A DNA stretch of 64,000 bases from Ailurus styani (GCA_002007465.1 LNAC01001206.1:203910-267909), one strand, 5' to 3'; positions 43,960-54,480 are shown, counted from the stretch's first letter. Notes: generated by a model from the sequence alone, not told the origin. Numbers and translations are program-made.

Positions 43960-44860
43960 AGGTCCCACGACCACCAGTCGATGACTTGCATCTCTCATGT
44001 CCAGGGCCATGCCCTTAGGTCCAACTACCCACTAGACACCTGCTCTTGATCATCTCAAAGCCACTTCAAACCAGCACAGCCACAAATAAAAGCACTTCTC
44101 TCTCTTCTCCTCCCATATTCCTCATCCACCCAGTTGTCCCAACAAGGAGCCTGAGCAGCATGCTGGCTTTCTTTCTGCCTCAGCCCCAGCTCCCACCAGG
44201 TTTCTCCTGAGAGATCCACCTCCGTCCTCCCTGACTGGCACCCTCCCTGGCTTCACCCCCATTCCTCCCCCTTGATGCTTCCTTTGCATAGTCACCCTCA
44301 CCTTCAAGCCACTCTCCACAGTGAAGCCAGAGTCAAAGTGCTCTAGTGCCAACCTCGCTGCAGAGAATTTTGATATCCACCACCTTGTCCTGAAGTTCAA
44401 ATTACTTAACAAGGATAGGCTTTCCAGCCAATTCTCTCTCTCCTCTCCAGTGCCAGCCAGACTGGACTACCCCCAGCCTTCTGCGTGGCTTCAGTCCTCT
44501 CCTAGCTTCTGCCCACACTGTCCCCTTTGCCCTGAACACTCCTGACACCCCCCCACCCTTCAATGCATGACTCAGTCTTCATTTAGTCTCAGACACTCCT
44601 TCCTCCAGGAAGCCTTCTCTGGCCACCAGGACTGGGGGCTGCGGGGGGTGGGGGGCGCATTTTGCAAGAGCCTCCTCTACCTTCCCTGCTGTTGACCTTT
44701 CCCACCATTCCACAAAAGCCTGTCTAACTGTCTATGTCTTCCCCCGGGCCAGAAATTCACATCATCCTCATCAGCACGTCCCTGGCACCTAACTCAATGC
44801 CTGGCACACAGCAAGTAACCAATCAACGCTCAAACAGATGGGTGAATAAACGGATTCCTT
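43960..44860 (+). mobile_element. Long L2 element, 3' part
   Basis: Sense L2 words in order: ATCATCTCAAAGCCACTTCA, CTCCCATATTCCTCATCC, AGTGAAGCCAGAGTCAAAGT, CTTCCTCCAGGAAGCCTTCT, AATGCCTGGCACACAGCAAG, CAAACAGATGGGTGAATAAA. It is one of the longest L2 copies in the window. A G-rich insert-like patch (44636-44658) interrupts it. Confidence 0.75.
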
Positions 44861-45080
44861 ACAGCAGCACCCCTGCCATTCCTCATACTTTTAGGATTCA
44901 TTTTCCCTGTGACAAATAAAGCACACTGATAACTTCCATGCCAATAAGAGCAATGATATCACAGGGTTTTCTCAGGTCTCTCAACTTCGAGCTCTTCACT
45001 CTTCTCAACCCCAAACTTCAAAGTGTCATGGCTGCAACTTGCAACCAAATGAATCAAATTAGTAGTCCACATTCAATTAA
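44861..45080. other. Unassigned sequence
   Basis: About 220 bp before the next SINE. Nothing recognised. Confidence 0.35.
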
Positions 45081-45092
45081 AAAGAAACAGAG

Positions 45093-45294
45093 AAGGGCGC
45101 CTGGGTGGCTCAGTGGGTTAAAGCCTCTGCTTTCGGCTCAGGTCATGATCTCGGCGTCCTGGGATCGAGGCCCGCATCGGGCTCTCTGCTCAGCAGGGAG
45201 CCTGCTTCCTCCTCTCCCTGTCTCTCTGCCTACTTGTAATCTCTCTCTCTGTGTCAAATAAATAAATAAAATCTTAAAAAAAAAAAAAAGAAAG
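45093..45294 (+). mobile_element. Young CAN SINE
   Basis: Sense SINE with canonical GGGCGCCTGGGTGGCTCAG head, A box TGGCTCAGTGG and B box GGATCGAGGCC. Duplication AAAGAAACAGAG at 45081-45092 and 45295-45306. Confidence 0.96.
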
Positions 45295-45309
45295 AAAGAA
45301 ACAGAGGTC

Positions 45310-45770
45310 AGAAAAAAATATTTCCAGACCACATGCTCCTATTGAGTTCTGGGAAAATGTGATTGCCACACATACTGAGGTAGCTCCCTCTATGCAAGAA
45401 AGGCTGGCTCAGAGTGAAAACTCTGGGTGTGGAAGACTTGAAAACTTATTCGCGATCACCCAGTGAGTTTCTGGCAAAGAGACAGAATTGACAAGTCAGA
45501 CTGAACTCTGTTTAAAGCTGAGTTCAACCAGTGTCTTCTAACTCAGTGTCACCAGCCAAGATGGAGGCCTCCACAGAACAAGAACCATCTCACCAAGGAA
45601 GCCCCTCTCCAGGCCTTTTAATTGGTGCCCAGCCTGACTCAGCTATACCCTCCTGAAGGCAGAGAAAAAATGAGATTAGACCCATAAATCATGTGCTTGC
45701 TGCGATGCAGACCCAGGACCCAGCTCTGTGGCAAACCAACACAGAAGAAAGCTATTTTTAAAGGACACCT
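45310..45770. other. Unassigned, possible weak MIR
   Basis: CGATCACCCAGTGAGTTTCT near 45456 could be an antisense MIR core, but it is too diverged to call. No gene seen. Confidence 0.3.
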
Positions 45771-45788
45771 TTAAACCAATCCTGTCCT

Positions 45789-45877
45789 GGGGCACCTGGC
45801 TGCCTCAGTTGGAAGAGCGTGCAACTCTTGGACTCAGGGCATGAGTTCAAGTCCTACATCGGGTGTAGAGAATATGT

Positions 45878-45908
<31 letters not shown>

Positions 45909-45910
45909 AA
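45789..45910 (+). mobile_element. Short CAN SINE of older subtype
   Basis: GGGGCACCTGGCTGCCTCAG, GAGTTCAAGTCCTACATCGG and GGTGTAGAGAATATG make up the short (about 120 bp) subtype without the CT-rich body. An (AT)n run follows its A-tail. Duplication AATCCTGTCCT at 45778-45788 and 45911-45921. Confidence 0.93.
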
Positions 45911-45921
45911 AATCCTGTCCT

Positions 45922-46373
45922 TTTGCCCATGCAGAAATACACACTGAGCCTCATACACAGAGGACCAGTGGCCACAAAGCCAGTTTGCAGCTAGTACACC
46001 TTGGCCTTATAGCCACCCCCAACCAAAAAGCACATATCTTTGTCACTCACAATCTAACCTAAACTATATTCATTGCTAAATAAAGAAGAGCTGGAAGCAA
46101 GAGAAGGAACAGCAATGAAAAAAATGGTTCTTTTGGTAGAATAAAGCTTTAGGCTGCCACTTAAAGAAAACAAGAGCCTCTTCACTCCATCTGAGCAAGC
46201 ATTTATTAATAATATTGCTGCTAGCCCTTCTTTTCAGGTTCAGTTTATAACTTGCTAGATAAGAGCATTTGCTAGATAAGAGCAGCTACCAGGCTGAAAC
46301 TATCTGAGAAAATGCCATTTCATGAGAGCATCATGCCACTGTCTGGAAATCCTATTTCTAACACTTCTGGTAA

Positions 46374-46374
<1 letters not shown>
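45922..46374. other. Unassigned sequence
   Basis: About 450 bp. A small direct repeat TTGCTAGATAAGAGCA occurs at about 46252 and 46269. Nothing else recognised. Confidence 0.4.

Positions 46375-46409
<35 letters not shown>
46375..46409 (+). repeat. (ATA)n microsatellite
   Basis: About eleven uninterrupted AAT units. Confidence 0.95.
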
Positions 46410-46445
46410 CCCTTTCATTTGTGTGATACTTAACCATTTTAAAGA

Positions 46446-46637
46446 GATCCATCAGTTAAGCATCTGACTCTCCATTTTCACTCTGGTCATGATTTCAGAG
46501 TCGTGAGATCAAGCCCCAAGTCAGGCTCCAGCACAAAGTCTGCTTGAGATCCTCTCTCTCCCTCTCCTGCTGCCCCTCCCCCTGCTCATGCACTCTCTCT
46601 CTCTCTAAATAAATCAATCTTTAAAAAAGAGAGAGAG
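46446..46637 (+). mobile_element. CAN SINE, 5'-truncated or eroded
   Basis: Begins within the head (CATCAGTTAAGCATCTGACT), continues GTCATGATTTCAGAGTCGTG and CTCATGCACTCTCTCTC, and ends AAATAAATCAATCTTTAAAA. Flanking duplication is not clear. Confidence 0.85.
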
Positions 46638-46639
46638 AG

Positions 46640-47495
46640 AGCTTTTGCATACTTTTTCATTTTATCCTCACTACTCTGCAATATCGGAAGGGCAAGAATG
46701 CCCTCAAGTTTTCCCAAGAAAATACTGAGTCTCAGAAAAGTGAAGGACCTGGAGTAATTTCTAAGCTGGAGCAGCACACTCACTGAATACCTGATTCATC
46801 TTTGTCTGAACACAAAGTGTTTGGCACTTGTTCAACGAGTTAATCCAAGTTAACAATTAATGATGACTAAGGACTTGCTAATAAGAAGAAAACACTAATG
46901 ATAAAACCCGCCCAGTATTGAACTGGGCAGTCACAGAACCCATATGTGTTCAGGGTTGATATGTGTAGTACAACCCTACTGTTGTTAAAATATGGAAATG
47001 TTCCCATACCAACTGGTAAAACACCACCACCCCAAGCTCCTAAGCAGCCCTGTGCAGCTGGCCTCCTCTGACCCTCTCCCAGTTACCCTGGGACCTCCAT
47101 ATGAGCCAGGGACTGCTAGGTTAGGGCTGGCCAAAATGCAGGCTTCTGGGACCCCTCTCCTTTGGAGGACAGGAACCTGGGCTGACTAGAATGGTCCCTG
47201 CTGTTTGGTGTTGACCAGTTCAAATATCACCCCCTTGCATGACTACACAGAGCCATGATAGATGTTCCTTATGACAATCCTGAGTCATCAAGACAGGCTC
47301 CAGGGGTGTTCAGAAATCTCTCAATAAGAAAGTAAAGAAGTGTAGGATTCATTTTAGCAAGTGTTCTCTTAACGTGATTTAAAGAAACAAAGGTCTGGCA
47401 TTGGGAGAGAGGTTTTCCTTACCCAGGTAAGTGATCCATGTGGGACACCCTGTTCTTAAGAAAAGCCAAGAAATCAGGGGTGATCTATTTTACCC
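46640..47495. other. Unassigned sequence
   Basis: About 850 bp. ORFs of about 65 codons only. Nothing recognised. Confidence 0.4.
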
Positions 47496-47497
47496 AC

Positions 47498-47694
47498 CAG
47501 TGATTCTCAAAGTATGGTCACAGACCAGCAGCAGCAGGAGAAACAGCATCACCTGGGATGTGCTAGAAACACAACTTCTCAGCCCCACCCCAGACCGGCA
47601 GAATCAGAACTTCTGAGGGTAGGGGGCCCAGCCAAGGGCATTTCAACCAACCTCTCTGTGACTCTGGCACGTGCTTTCAGTTTGAGCATCACTG
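47498..47694 (-). mobile_element. MER5A-type hAT MITE
   Basis: CAGTGATTCTCAAAGTATGG at the left and AGTTTGAGCATCACTG at the right are the terminal inverted repeats; GACCAGCAGCAGCAGGAG, CATCACCTGGGATGTGCTAG and CCCCACCCCAGACCGGCAGA fill the middle in antisense order. Confidence 0.85.
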
Positions 47695-47700
47695 CTCTAG

Positions 47701-47840
47701 GCCAGCGGCCCCCATCCTTGGCAGTTATCAATTCCCCAGCGAACTGGTTAGAAGTGCAGATTAGACGCCCAGCTTCCACCTCCCAGGACTCAGCCAGTCC
47801 AAAAATTGGCATTGCTGTAAACCACAGCAAACTTTTCAAG
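47701..47840 (-). mobile_element. Second hAT MITE-like fragment
   Basis: CCAGCGGCCCCCATCCTTGG, GAACTGGTTAGAAGTGCAGA and ATTAGACGCCCAGC resemble MER20/MER5-type sequence placed directly after the MER5A copy. Family uncertain. Confidence 0.45.
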
Positions 47841-48105
47841 CAGAGGTGAAGACTTCTCACAGTAATGACATCTTACTATACATATTTATACAAATGCACA
47901 AAGCCCAGGATTTATAACATCTGCCCCCTGCCTTATTTCTTTTGGCATTCATTACTTCAGTTATGTTAAGGACACTTGATAATAGCATGGCTTTCTCTTG
48001 TGAAGTTTTCTTGATCTCTCCCACCCCAGGCAGAAGGCACACTCTTTCCTCTCCACCTCTCAAAGTCACACATATCTGTTAATAAAATATATCACATCAT
48101 ATGGG
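47841..48105. other. Unassigned sequence
   Basis: About 265 bp. Nothing recognised. Confidence 0.35.
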
Positions 48106-48109
48106 AAAT

Positions 48110-48225
48110 ATTCTTTAAGGATCTTCCTCTTCTCCTGAGTTCCTCAAGAACAAGAACCAAGTCACATTCCAATCTGTATTTCCAGAACTTGCAGCATGGG
48201 ACATCCAGTCAACAATGTTTAGTGA
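48110..48225 (+). mobile_element. L2 3'-end fragment
   Basis: GAGTTCCTCAAGAACAAGAA, AATCTGTATTTCCAGAACTT and CAACAATGTTTAGTGAGC follow the L2 terminus. The next 70 bases (ATCTGCTGATAACCAGGCAC) may be a second L2-like piece. Confidence 0.5.
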
Positions 48226-48562
48226 GCATCTGCTGATAACCAGGCACCAGGGACACAACAGTGAGGCAGATGAGATGGGAGCTGTCCTCATGCACATATG
48301 GCCTACCACGGAGGCCAAGAGAAAATCCTACCCAGGGAAGTATAATTGCTAATTATAAAGGAAAATTCCAGGGTGTTATAAAAAAGATTCCCAACTCTTA
48401 TGGACTGAAATGTTTGTGTCCCCACAATATTCAGATCCTGAAGCCCCACCCTCCATTACAATGGTATTTGGAAGTGGGACCTTTGAGGGGTGATTAGGTT
48501 TAGGGAGGTGATAAGGATAGTGCCTTGTGATGGAATTAGTATCATCTTAAGAAGAGGAAGAG

Positions 48563-48607
48563 GGGGAATAAGGTAGAGGGGGTGCTGGGAATTAAAAAAA
48601 AAAAAAG
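48563..48607 (+). mobile_element. 45-bp A-tailed insertion in MLT1
   Basis: The LTR text AAGAAGAGGAAGAG ... CCAGATCTCTCT is interrupted by about 45 bp ending in A13, bracketed by TAAGAAGAGGAAGAG (48548-48562) and TAAGAAGAAGAGAG (48608-48621). Looks like a minute 5'-truncated retroposon; purine-rich slippage is the alternative. Confidence 0.45.
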
Positions 48608-48623
48608 TAAGAAGAAGAGAGAC

Positions 48624-48627
<4 letters not shown>

Positions 48628-48658
<31 letters not shown>
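48628..48658 (+). repeat. (CT)n microsatellite
   Basis: About fifteen CT units expanded from the CT-rich part of the MLT1 LTR. Confidence 0.95.
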
Positions 48659-48661
<3 letters not shown>

Positions 48662-48845
48662 ATGTAAAGAAACAGCAAGAAGACAGTTGTCAGCAAGTCA
48701 GGAAGCAGGTCCTCAATGGGGAACCTAATCAGTCAGTACCTTGATCTTGGACTTCTCATCTCCCAGAACTGAAAGAAATACAGGTCTGTTGTTTAATCCA
48801 CCCAATATATGATATTTTGTTACAGGAGTCCAAGCTGACGAATGA

Positions 48846-50370
48846 ATACCAATGAGGAGGGAAAGGGATTCCCAGAAGTAGGATATTATAAGTTAGTTGC
48901 CAGTCCTAGGGGGACCTGGGTGGTGCAGTCGGTTGAGCCCCATGACCTTCCCCTAAAGAAAGACTCCCTCAGGCTGGAGACCAGATCTCTGGCTTTGGTA
49001 ACTAGCTTCCGGAGTGGACAGACCATGGAGGGACCAGGGCTCTACAGAGAGGTGGCCCAAAGAACTGTCAAGCCTGGAAGCCAGGCCAGCAATGGGTCTC
49101 TGCAACCTCCTACTTTCTGCTTACCTGCTTGTTCTGACTCAGTCTCCCCCTCAGGCTGGTGGGGCCTGAGGCATGGGGGGCAGGGCGGGGGGAGCACAGG
49201 GTAAGCTTGCTACATGCTGTTCAGGCTTACAGTCTTCTTTTGTCTTGATTTTTGGCTTTCTTCCTTTTTCTTTTCTTTCATCCTTTTTGGGGGAGGGGGG
49301 GCTTTTGTTTTCTATTGTAACCTAAAACACAGATACCAAAGACCACACAAAGCAAATGGATGGCTTAATGGCTTATCTGAAAGCAACTCCCTTGTTGATG
49401 TCTGCCTGAGGCCAACCTCCCTGCAGGCCACTAATTTCTAATGAGCTAGGAGCTCCCCTTCCCCTGGACTGCTCACCCCCCGCTCAGCCTACTTGTGGAC
49501 AGATCAGGCTATGTCTCATCACAACTGCAGAGGACGCGACTACCCATCCGTGGCCCGTACAGGAGACCCAGAAAACCAAAACCATCCACTTGAATCTTTC
49601 TATCCTGTTAAAGAGGTACTTACCAGGTGACAACTACACTGCTCACTCAACTATTTGACAACAACCAAAACAATAAAAGCAGCTCTTTATGGAGTAACTG
49701 TAAAAGCCAGGTGCTATCTATGTAGTCTAGTTGCTTTCAATGATCAGGAGATAGTAGTCACATGTTTTAAGTTGGTGGCCTGAGTATGAAAAGTTTCATA
49801 GCTTTCCCAAAATCTTGGGACCCGACTCTGGGGTTTCAACCTCAGTCTGCCTGATGTGGAAGCCTAGACTCTTCCCAGTTAACCCCACCGCCTCATTAGT
49901 GAAGGGCAGCAGAAGACGCCACCACAAAATATGACTCTTTGGCATGAGGATTATTTTGAGTTGATTATTTTGAGAAACTGCAGACACAGGAAAAGCTCTG
50001 AAAACAAAGAGTAGTGACCCTTTTGAAAGGGAAACTTACATTAGAAATGGGGCCGTCCAGGAAGAGAGCTATTGCCAGAAATAACTTCATCACCTGAGGG
50101 GTAACCTTTGTTTGCCAAATATTTCCTCTCCTCACCTTCCTGTGAATCACCTCCCCCTCTGTGAAGCCCCAGATCTTTCTTAGTTCAGGAACTAGTCATC
50201 ATGCTGCCTTCTGGGCCAACCATCTTTGTGGGGTTGCTGTGCGTACACACACACGTAATTAAAATTCATTGTTTATTTCTGTTAATTGATCTTTTATTAC
50301 AAGGAGAAGGGACTCAGTCAAGAACCAAAAAGGGTAAAGGGAAAATTATTTTCTTTTAGATGAGATTTTA
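48846..50370. other. Mostly unassigned; SINE head fragment at 48907
   Basis: About 1.5 kb. GGGGGACCTGGGTGGTGCAGTC near 48908 (split here) looks like a CAN SINE head of about 40 bp without the rest. A G-run cluster lies at 49175-49201. ORFs up to 120 codons (48842-49204) have no recognisable domain. Confidence 0.35.
49175..49201 (+). repeat. G-quadruplex-type motif
   Basis: Four G runs (6, 3, 6, 3) separated by CA, C and AGCACA. Confidence 0.7.
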
Positions 50371-50371
50371 T

Positions 50372-50560
50372 TTTAAGATTTATATATCTGAGAGAAGAGA
50401 GCAAGTGTGAGCAAGGGAAGCAACAGAGGGAGAGAGAGAGAAGCAGACTCCACGCTGAGTACGGAGCCTGATGCGGGGCTCAAACTCACAACCCCGAGAT
50501 CATGACCTGAGCCAAAATCAAGAGTCAGACATGCAAGCAATGGAGCCACCCAGGCACCCC
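50372..50560 (-). mobile_element. CAN SINE
   Basis: Antisense SINE: AAGCAGACTCCACGCTGAGT, CGAGATCATGACCTGAGCC, GGAGCCACCCAGGCACCCC. ATTTTAAGATT-like flanks are too simple to define the duplication. Confidence 0.92.
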
Positions 50561-50639
50561 TAATTAAGATTTTCAAAAAGTATGTACTGAGCATCTGCTG
50601 GAGTCAAGGCCCATACAAGACGTAATGAATCCCAGATGA

Positions 50640-51040
50640 ACCCCTTCAAGATGATGAAGTCAAATAGCAGGCTCAAAAAATAACAGAAACAAATGCCATA
50701 TGATTTCACTTACATGTGGAATCTAAAACACAAACAAACGAAACAAAACAAAAACAGAAACAGACTCATAAATGCAGAGAATAAACTGGTAGTTGCCTAA
50801 AGGGTAGGGGATGGGTGAAATAGGTGAAGGGCATTAGGAGGTACAAACTTCCAGTTACAAAATAAACAAGTCACAGGGAGGAAAAGTATAGCATAGGGAA
50901 TAGAGACGACAGTATTGCAATAATGTTGTATGGTGACAGGTGGTGACTACACGTACCATGACGAACACTGAGTAATATACAGAATTGCTGAATCAATGTG
51001 TTGTACATGTGAAACTAATATATGTCAACTATACTCCAAT
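50640..51040 (+). mobile_element. Old L1 3' end
   Basis: CCATATGATTTCACTTACAT, GTGGAATCTAAAACACA, GTATAGCATAGGGAATAGAG, TTGTATGGTGACAGGTGGTG, CAATGTGTTGTACATGTGAA and ACTATACTCCAATTTAAAA are a well-preserved sense L1M-type terminus. Confidence 0.9.
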
Positions 51041-51388
51041 TTAAAAAACTGAATAAGAAAACAAATGACCCAATCTAAAATGGGCAAAAGATCTGAAAAG
51101 ATACCCCAACAAATAAGATATATGAATGATAAATAAGCCTATGAAAAGATAGTCAACATCATCTGTCATTAGAAAAATGCAAATTAAAGTCACAAAGAGG
51201 TACCACTGCTTTCCTGCTGGAATGGCCAAAATCAACAACAAAACCAAATGCAACAGGGACTGTCACTTCTGGTGGAAATGCACAATGCTGATACAAGTCA
51301 CTTCAGAAGACAGTTTGCAGTTTAATCGTGGGAAAATACCAGACAAACCCAAATTGAAGGACATTGTATAAAATAACTGATGAGTACT

Positions 51389-51560
51389 CTTCAAACCTGC
51401 TAAGTTCATTAAATAAATATATATAGTTATATATACATATATTTATATATATAATTTATATATAGTTATATATATAAATATATATCTAATCAGATATATT
51501 TATATATAGTTTTTTATATTTATTTATTTATTTATTTAATGAACTTAGCAGGTTTGAAAA
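51389..51560. repeat. Palindromic AT-rich repeat
   Basis: Perfect 29-bp outer arms (51390-51418 and 51530-51558), including CCTGCTAAGTTCAT and its complement ATGAACTTAGCAGG, enclose about 110 bp of almost pure AT that is itself largely self-complementary around AATC at about 51488. The arms are not simple repeats: the right arm is an inverted copy of L1 sequence that should occur once. Confidence 0.9.
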
Positions 51561-51769
51561 GACAGAAATCGTCACAGATGAGAGAAAATGAAAGAGCCAT
51601 GATGACTAAACACAATGTGGGGTCCTGGGCGGGATCCTGGGGCAGAAAGACAGCATTTGGGGGAAAAATTGGTGAAATCCAAAGAAAATGTGTAGTTACG
51701 TTAATTAGTATTTTGACTAATGCATCACAGTTATGTCAGATATTAAAGTAAGGGAAGCTGGGTGAAGAG

Positions 51770-52207
51770 CACGGCTGTGCACTCAAACCTCAGTAAGTGA
51801 CTGAGGGCAGCCTCCTGAGACCCTCTCGAGTGACCTCAAGGAGAAACTAACAATGACAAGAACCAGAAAACCAGTTGAGGGTAGGCATGCAGGCACTATT
51901 TCTGAACAATCAGATATAGAAGAAACAGAATGTGTTAAGATGACCTATGGGTCTTTCCTGTGTCTATGTGGAAATCAGCAAGCCTTAATTTTTACGAGCG
52001 AGCAAACCCTGGGATGTGCAACTACGAGTTGAGAACTGCAGGCGAACCTGCAAACCCCTTCTGTTCTTTGCATGTAATCCCCTCTGAGCTGACAAGCTCT
52101 GGAGGAGGTCTTCCTGAGCAATCTGAGATACCTACTTGGGCTATCATCTTGGTAAGATAGCGGATAAAGCATTTACTAACCTACTTTGAGGTTGGCTTTT
52201 TTTCCAG
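51770..52207. mobile_element. Possible old solo LTR in ancient L1
   Basis: About 440 bp separating two parts of the same L1 3'UTR, so it is an insertion. Size and a late TTGGGCTATCATCTTGG..GATAAAGCATTT stretch (like a poly(A)-signal region) suggest an LTR. Ends and family were not resolved. Confidence 0.4.
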
Positions 52208-52300
52208 TGTATATACCAAAACCCTGTATTATCTTCGCAACTCTTCTGTAATTCTGAAATTATTCCAAAGTAAGTAATTTGTTAAGAAAAGAAACCCCAG

Positions 52301-52417
52301 GGGCTCCTGGCAGGCTCAGGCAGTAGAGCACATGACTTGATCTCGGGGTTGAAAATTCAAGCCCCACATCGGGTGTACACATTACTTAAAAATTTTTAAA
52401 AAAAATCTTAAAAAAAA
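52301..52417 (+). mobile_element. Short CAN SINE of older subtype
   Basis: GGGCTCCTGGCAGGCTCAGG, CTCGGGGTTGAAAATTCAAG, CCCCACATCGGGTGTACAC, then A-rich tail. Flanks GAAACCCCAG / GGAACCCCAC are a degraded duplication. Confidence 0.9.
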
Positions 52418-52460
52418 GGAACCCCACAGTGAGAAACACACCCATGAAAGTACCTAATGT

Positions 52461-52497
52461 TGAGAGAAAGAAAGAAAGAAAGAGAAAGAAAGAAAAT
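52461..52497 (+). repeat. (GAAA)n microsatellite
   Basis: About eight GAAA units with one GA interruption. Confidence 0.9.
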
Positions 52498-52569
52498 AAC
52501 TCTGAGAAGGTTAAAAAAAAAAAGTATACAAGAATTCAAAAGTGGTGAGCATAAAATGCCAGGGTGGTT

Positions 52570-52700
52570 CAGAGAAAGAAAAGCTCATTCATCTTGATCA
52601 ACCAGGAAGGGCTCCATGGAAGAGAGGACATTTGGGTCTGGACCTGCACAGATGTACAAAGGAAAGGCACAGTCTGTGGAAAAACAACAGAATTTTCTTC
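52570..52700 (-). mobile_element. Possible L2-like fragment
   Basis: CCAGGAAGGGCTCCATGGAA, GAGGACATTTGGGTCTGGAC fit antisense L2 words. Weak; ORFs of about 70 codons on both strands overlap it. Confidence 0.35.
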
Positions 52701-53290
52701 TGACTGGAGCGTCAGACACTTGCCAGTGTGGGGCTCACCATCGGTCACTGGTACCACACCAACTTCCACCAACTGACGCCTGACTATGCCTTACACCGCC
52801 TGGCTCAGCCCTACGGGAGTGAACCCAGGAACATCCTGGTTGCCTTTGTCCATTCACATCCATGTAGTGGAATTTGATGGTTTTATTTTTTTTTTAATTC
52901 ACTCCTGTATATTACAATAGACTGGCTTATTGGCATTTTCCAATCTATTTTCTCGGCCACAAATAGGTACCAAGTAAAATGTAACTGCTATCCGCTGTGA
53001 CTTTCTCTGAGCCCTACACCTGCTAAAACAGCCCACTCAGGGTCCCCACCTTGGCCAAAGTTTCTTCTGTATGGCATCCTACAAGGGCAAAAACATGAAC
53101 ATCAATGCAAGTAGGTTTCGTCTCTTTCCCAAAGACCAAAACTAATCTAAAAGGCTTCAACTATATTTTAAACTTGTTGATCTCAGGATATTCGAGGCAC
53201 CAAAATGGAGGGTAAGTTGATCTTCCTGCCTAAAACTTAAATAAAAATTCAAATCATTATATAAGTGGTTTTGCTAATTACTGATGTTCT
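52701..53290. other. Unassigned sequence
   Basis: About 590 bp. Nothing recognised. Confidence 0.4.
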
Positions 53291-53299
53291 CGTTATGTT

Positions 53300-53470
53300 C
53301 TCCACTGGACTAAGAAGTTCTAGGGGGCAGGGATTATGATTTTTAATTTGTTTAACCTGATTGTAACTCAGTGCCTGGCACTTTGAAGGCTGAGCAATGA
53401 ATGAACAGAATAAATAAATAGATGATGGAAGAATGGATGGATAAATGATGGATGGATAGACAGAAAAATA
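53300..53470 (+). mobile_element. L2 3' end with (GGAT)n-like tail
   Basis: CTCCACTGGACTAAGAAGTT, AGGGGGCAGGGATTATGAT, ACTCAGTGCCTGGCACTTTG, AATGAATGAACAGAATAAAT match the sense L2 terminus; a diverged GGAT/ATGA repeat follows. Confidence 0.75.
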
Positions 53471-53754
53471 GAGTTGGGCAAAGAATGGACAGAATAACAG
53501 AAGTCCAGGGTGGGGAGAAATTACTGCTGCTTGGTTATGACAGGGGAGGAAAGGCTTAAGCTGGACTTATCGATAATAAAAATGCAGATAAAGCCTCCTC
53601 TTCAGGAGGCTTCCTCTCTGATTTGCTGGTTCTGCCCATACGCTGGACATATCTCAGAAACTCATGCTATTCTAACTCATGCCACTCTACCTCTGAGCTG
53701 CCTTGTTCCCTCCCCACCACCACCTCCATCTGGATTTGCCCATCCTTTGGGCAG
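53471..53754. other. Unassigned sequence
   Basis: About 280 bp with a poorly conserved, possibly L2-like, coding-strand ORF of 82 codons (53510-53758). No gene called. Confidence 0.35.
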
Positions 53755-54140
53755 CTAACTCAAGCAAATGAGTAAATGGATAAACAAATTGCGGGATATC
53801 CATACAATAAAATGCTAGTCAGCCATACAAATGACATGGGTATAGCTCAAAGGCAGAACCCAAAAGAAGCCAAACACAAAAGAATGTAATACATATGATT
53901 CCATTTGTCTGACATTCTGGAAGAGGCAAAACTACAGGAACAGAAATCGGACCAGTGGTTGTCAGGAGGTGGGAGAGGGGAGGGACCTGGCCACGAAAGG
54001 ACTGGGGAGCACCTCGGGGGTGATGAAATGGTCTGTGGTGAGATGGCACGCAGCTGTATGCATTTGTCAAAATCATCAGGCCAGGCTGCACACCTAAAAA
54101 GGGTGAATTTCGCTGTATGGAAATTACACCTTAATTACTT
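53755..54140 (+). mobile_element. Old L1 3' end
   Basis: GTAAATGGATAAACAAATTG, GATATCCATACAATAAAATG, GATTCCATTTGTCTGACATT, CTGGAAGAGGCAAAACTACA, GTGGTTGTCAGGAGGTGGG, TGTATGCATTTGTCAAAATC: sense L1M-type terminus, order intact. Confidence 0.9.
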
Positions 54141-54179
54141 ACCCTTTTAAAAAAGCCAAAAAATGAAAAACCTCCCTCA

Positions 54180-54480
54180 AGTCCTGCTCTGAAAAGCACA
54201 CCCTGACTGGACTCTGCTTCAAGTGTCCATTTATCATCCTCACAACTCACTCAGCGATTAATCACGCCCTGTAGGCACCTTCTCTGTTATTGTCTTGAAA
54301 TATTATTTATTTTTATTACCTCCTTTTTACATGTCCAGGTCTTATCTCCCCAACCAGATGGTAAATTCCTTGGAAACAGAAACTATGTAGTTTCATGCCT
54401 CCTTTAGCCACAAAGTGACCTGTCACTGCCCGACACATTATATACAAGAAAGGTTCAATAATTATTTGTTGATTTCCAGT
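54180..54480 (+). mobile_element. L2 3' end
   Basis: GCACACCCTGACTGGACTCT, CCAACCAGATGGTAAATTCC, TTGGAAACAGAAACTATGTA, GGTTCAATAATTATTTGTTG are in the sense L2 order. Confidence 0.75.

Larger units (their letters stand above)
48395..48845 (+). mobile_element. MLT1-type solo LTR (ERVL-MaLR)
   Basis: TTATGGACTGAAATGTTTGT, TGGTATTTGGAAGTGGGACC, GGTGATTAGGTTTAG, CTTGATCTTGGACTTCTCAT, CTGTTGTTTAATCCACCC and TTGTTACAGGAGTCCAAGC follow an MLT1A-like LTR from end to end. No internal region is attached. A short A-tailed insertion (48563-48607) and a (CT)n run interrupt it. Confidence 0.85.
51045..52285 (+). mobile_element. Ancient L1, interrupted
   Basis: Sense ORF2 remains (AAAAATGCAAATTAAAGTCA, GGTACCACTGCTTTCCTGC) lead to a 3'UTR (GGACATTGTATAAAATAACT, ATGTGGGGTCCTGGGCGGG, AGGGAAGCTGGGTGAAG, CTTCGCAACTCTTCTGTAAT, AAATTATTCCAAAGTAAG). 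It is broken by an AT-rich palindrome (51389-51560) and by about 440 bp of other sequence (51770-52207). Confidence 0.82.

Noticed and set aside
46252..46284. Small direct repeat TTGCTAGATAAGAGCA considered as the start of a repeat array
   Set aside because: Only two units with a 17-base period and no spacer pattern. Not CRISPR-like; CRISPR would not be expected in a mammal.
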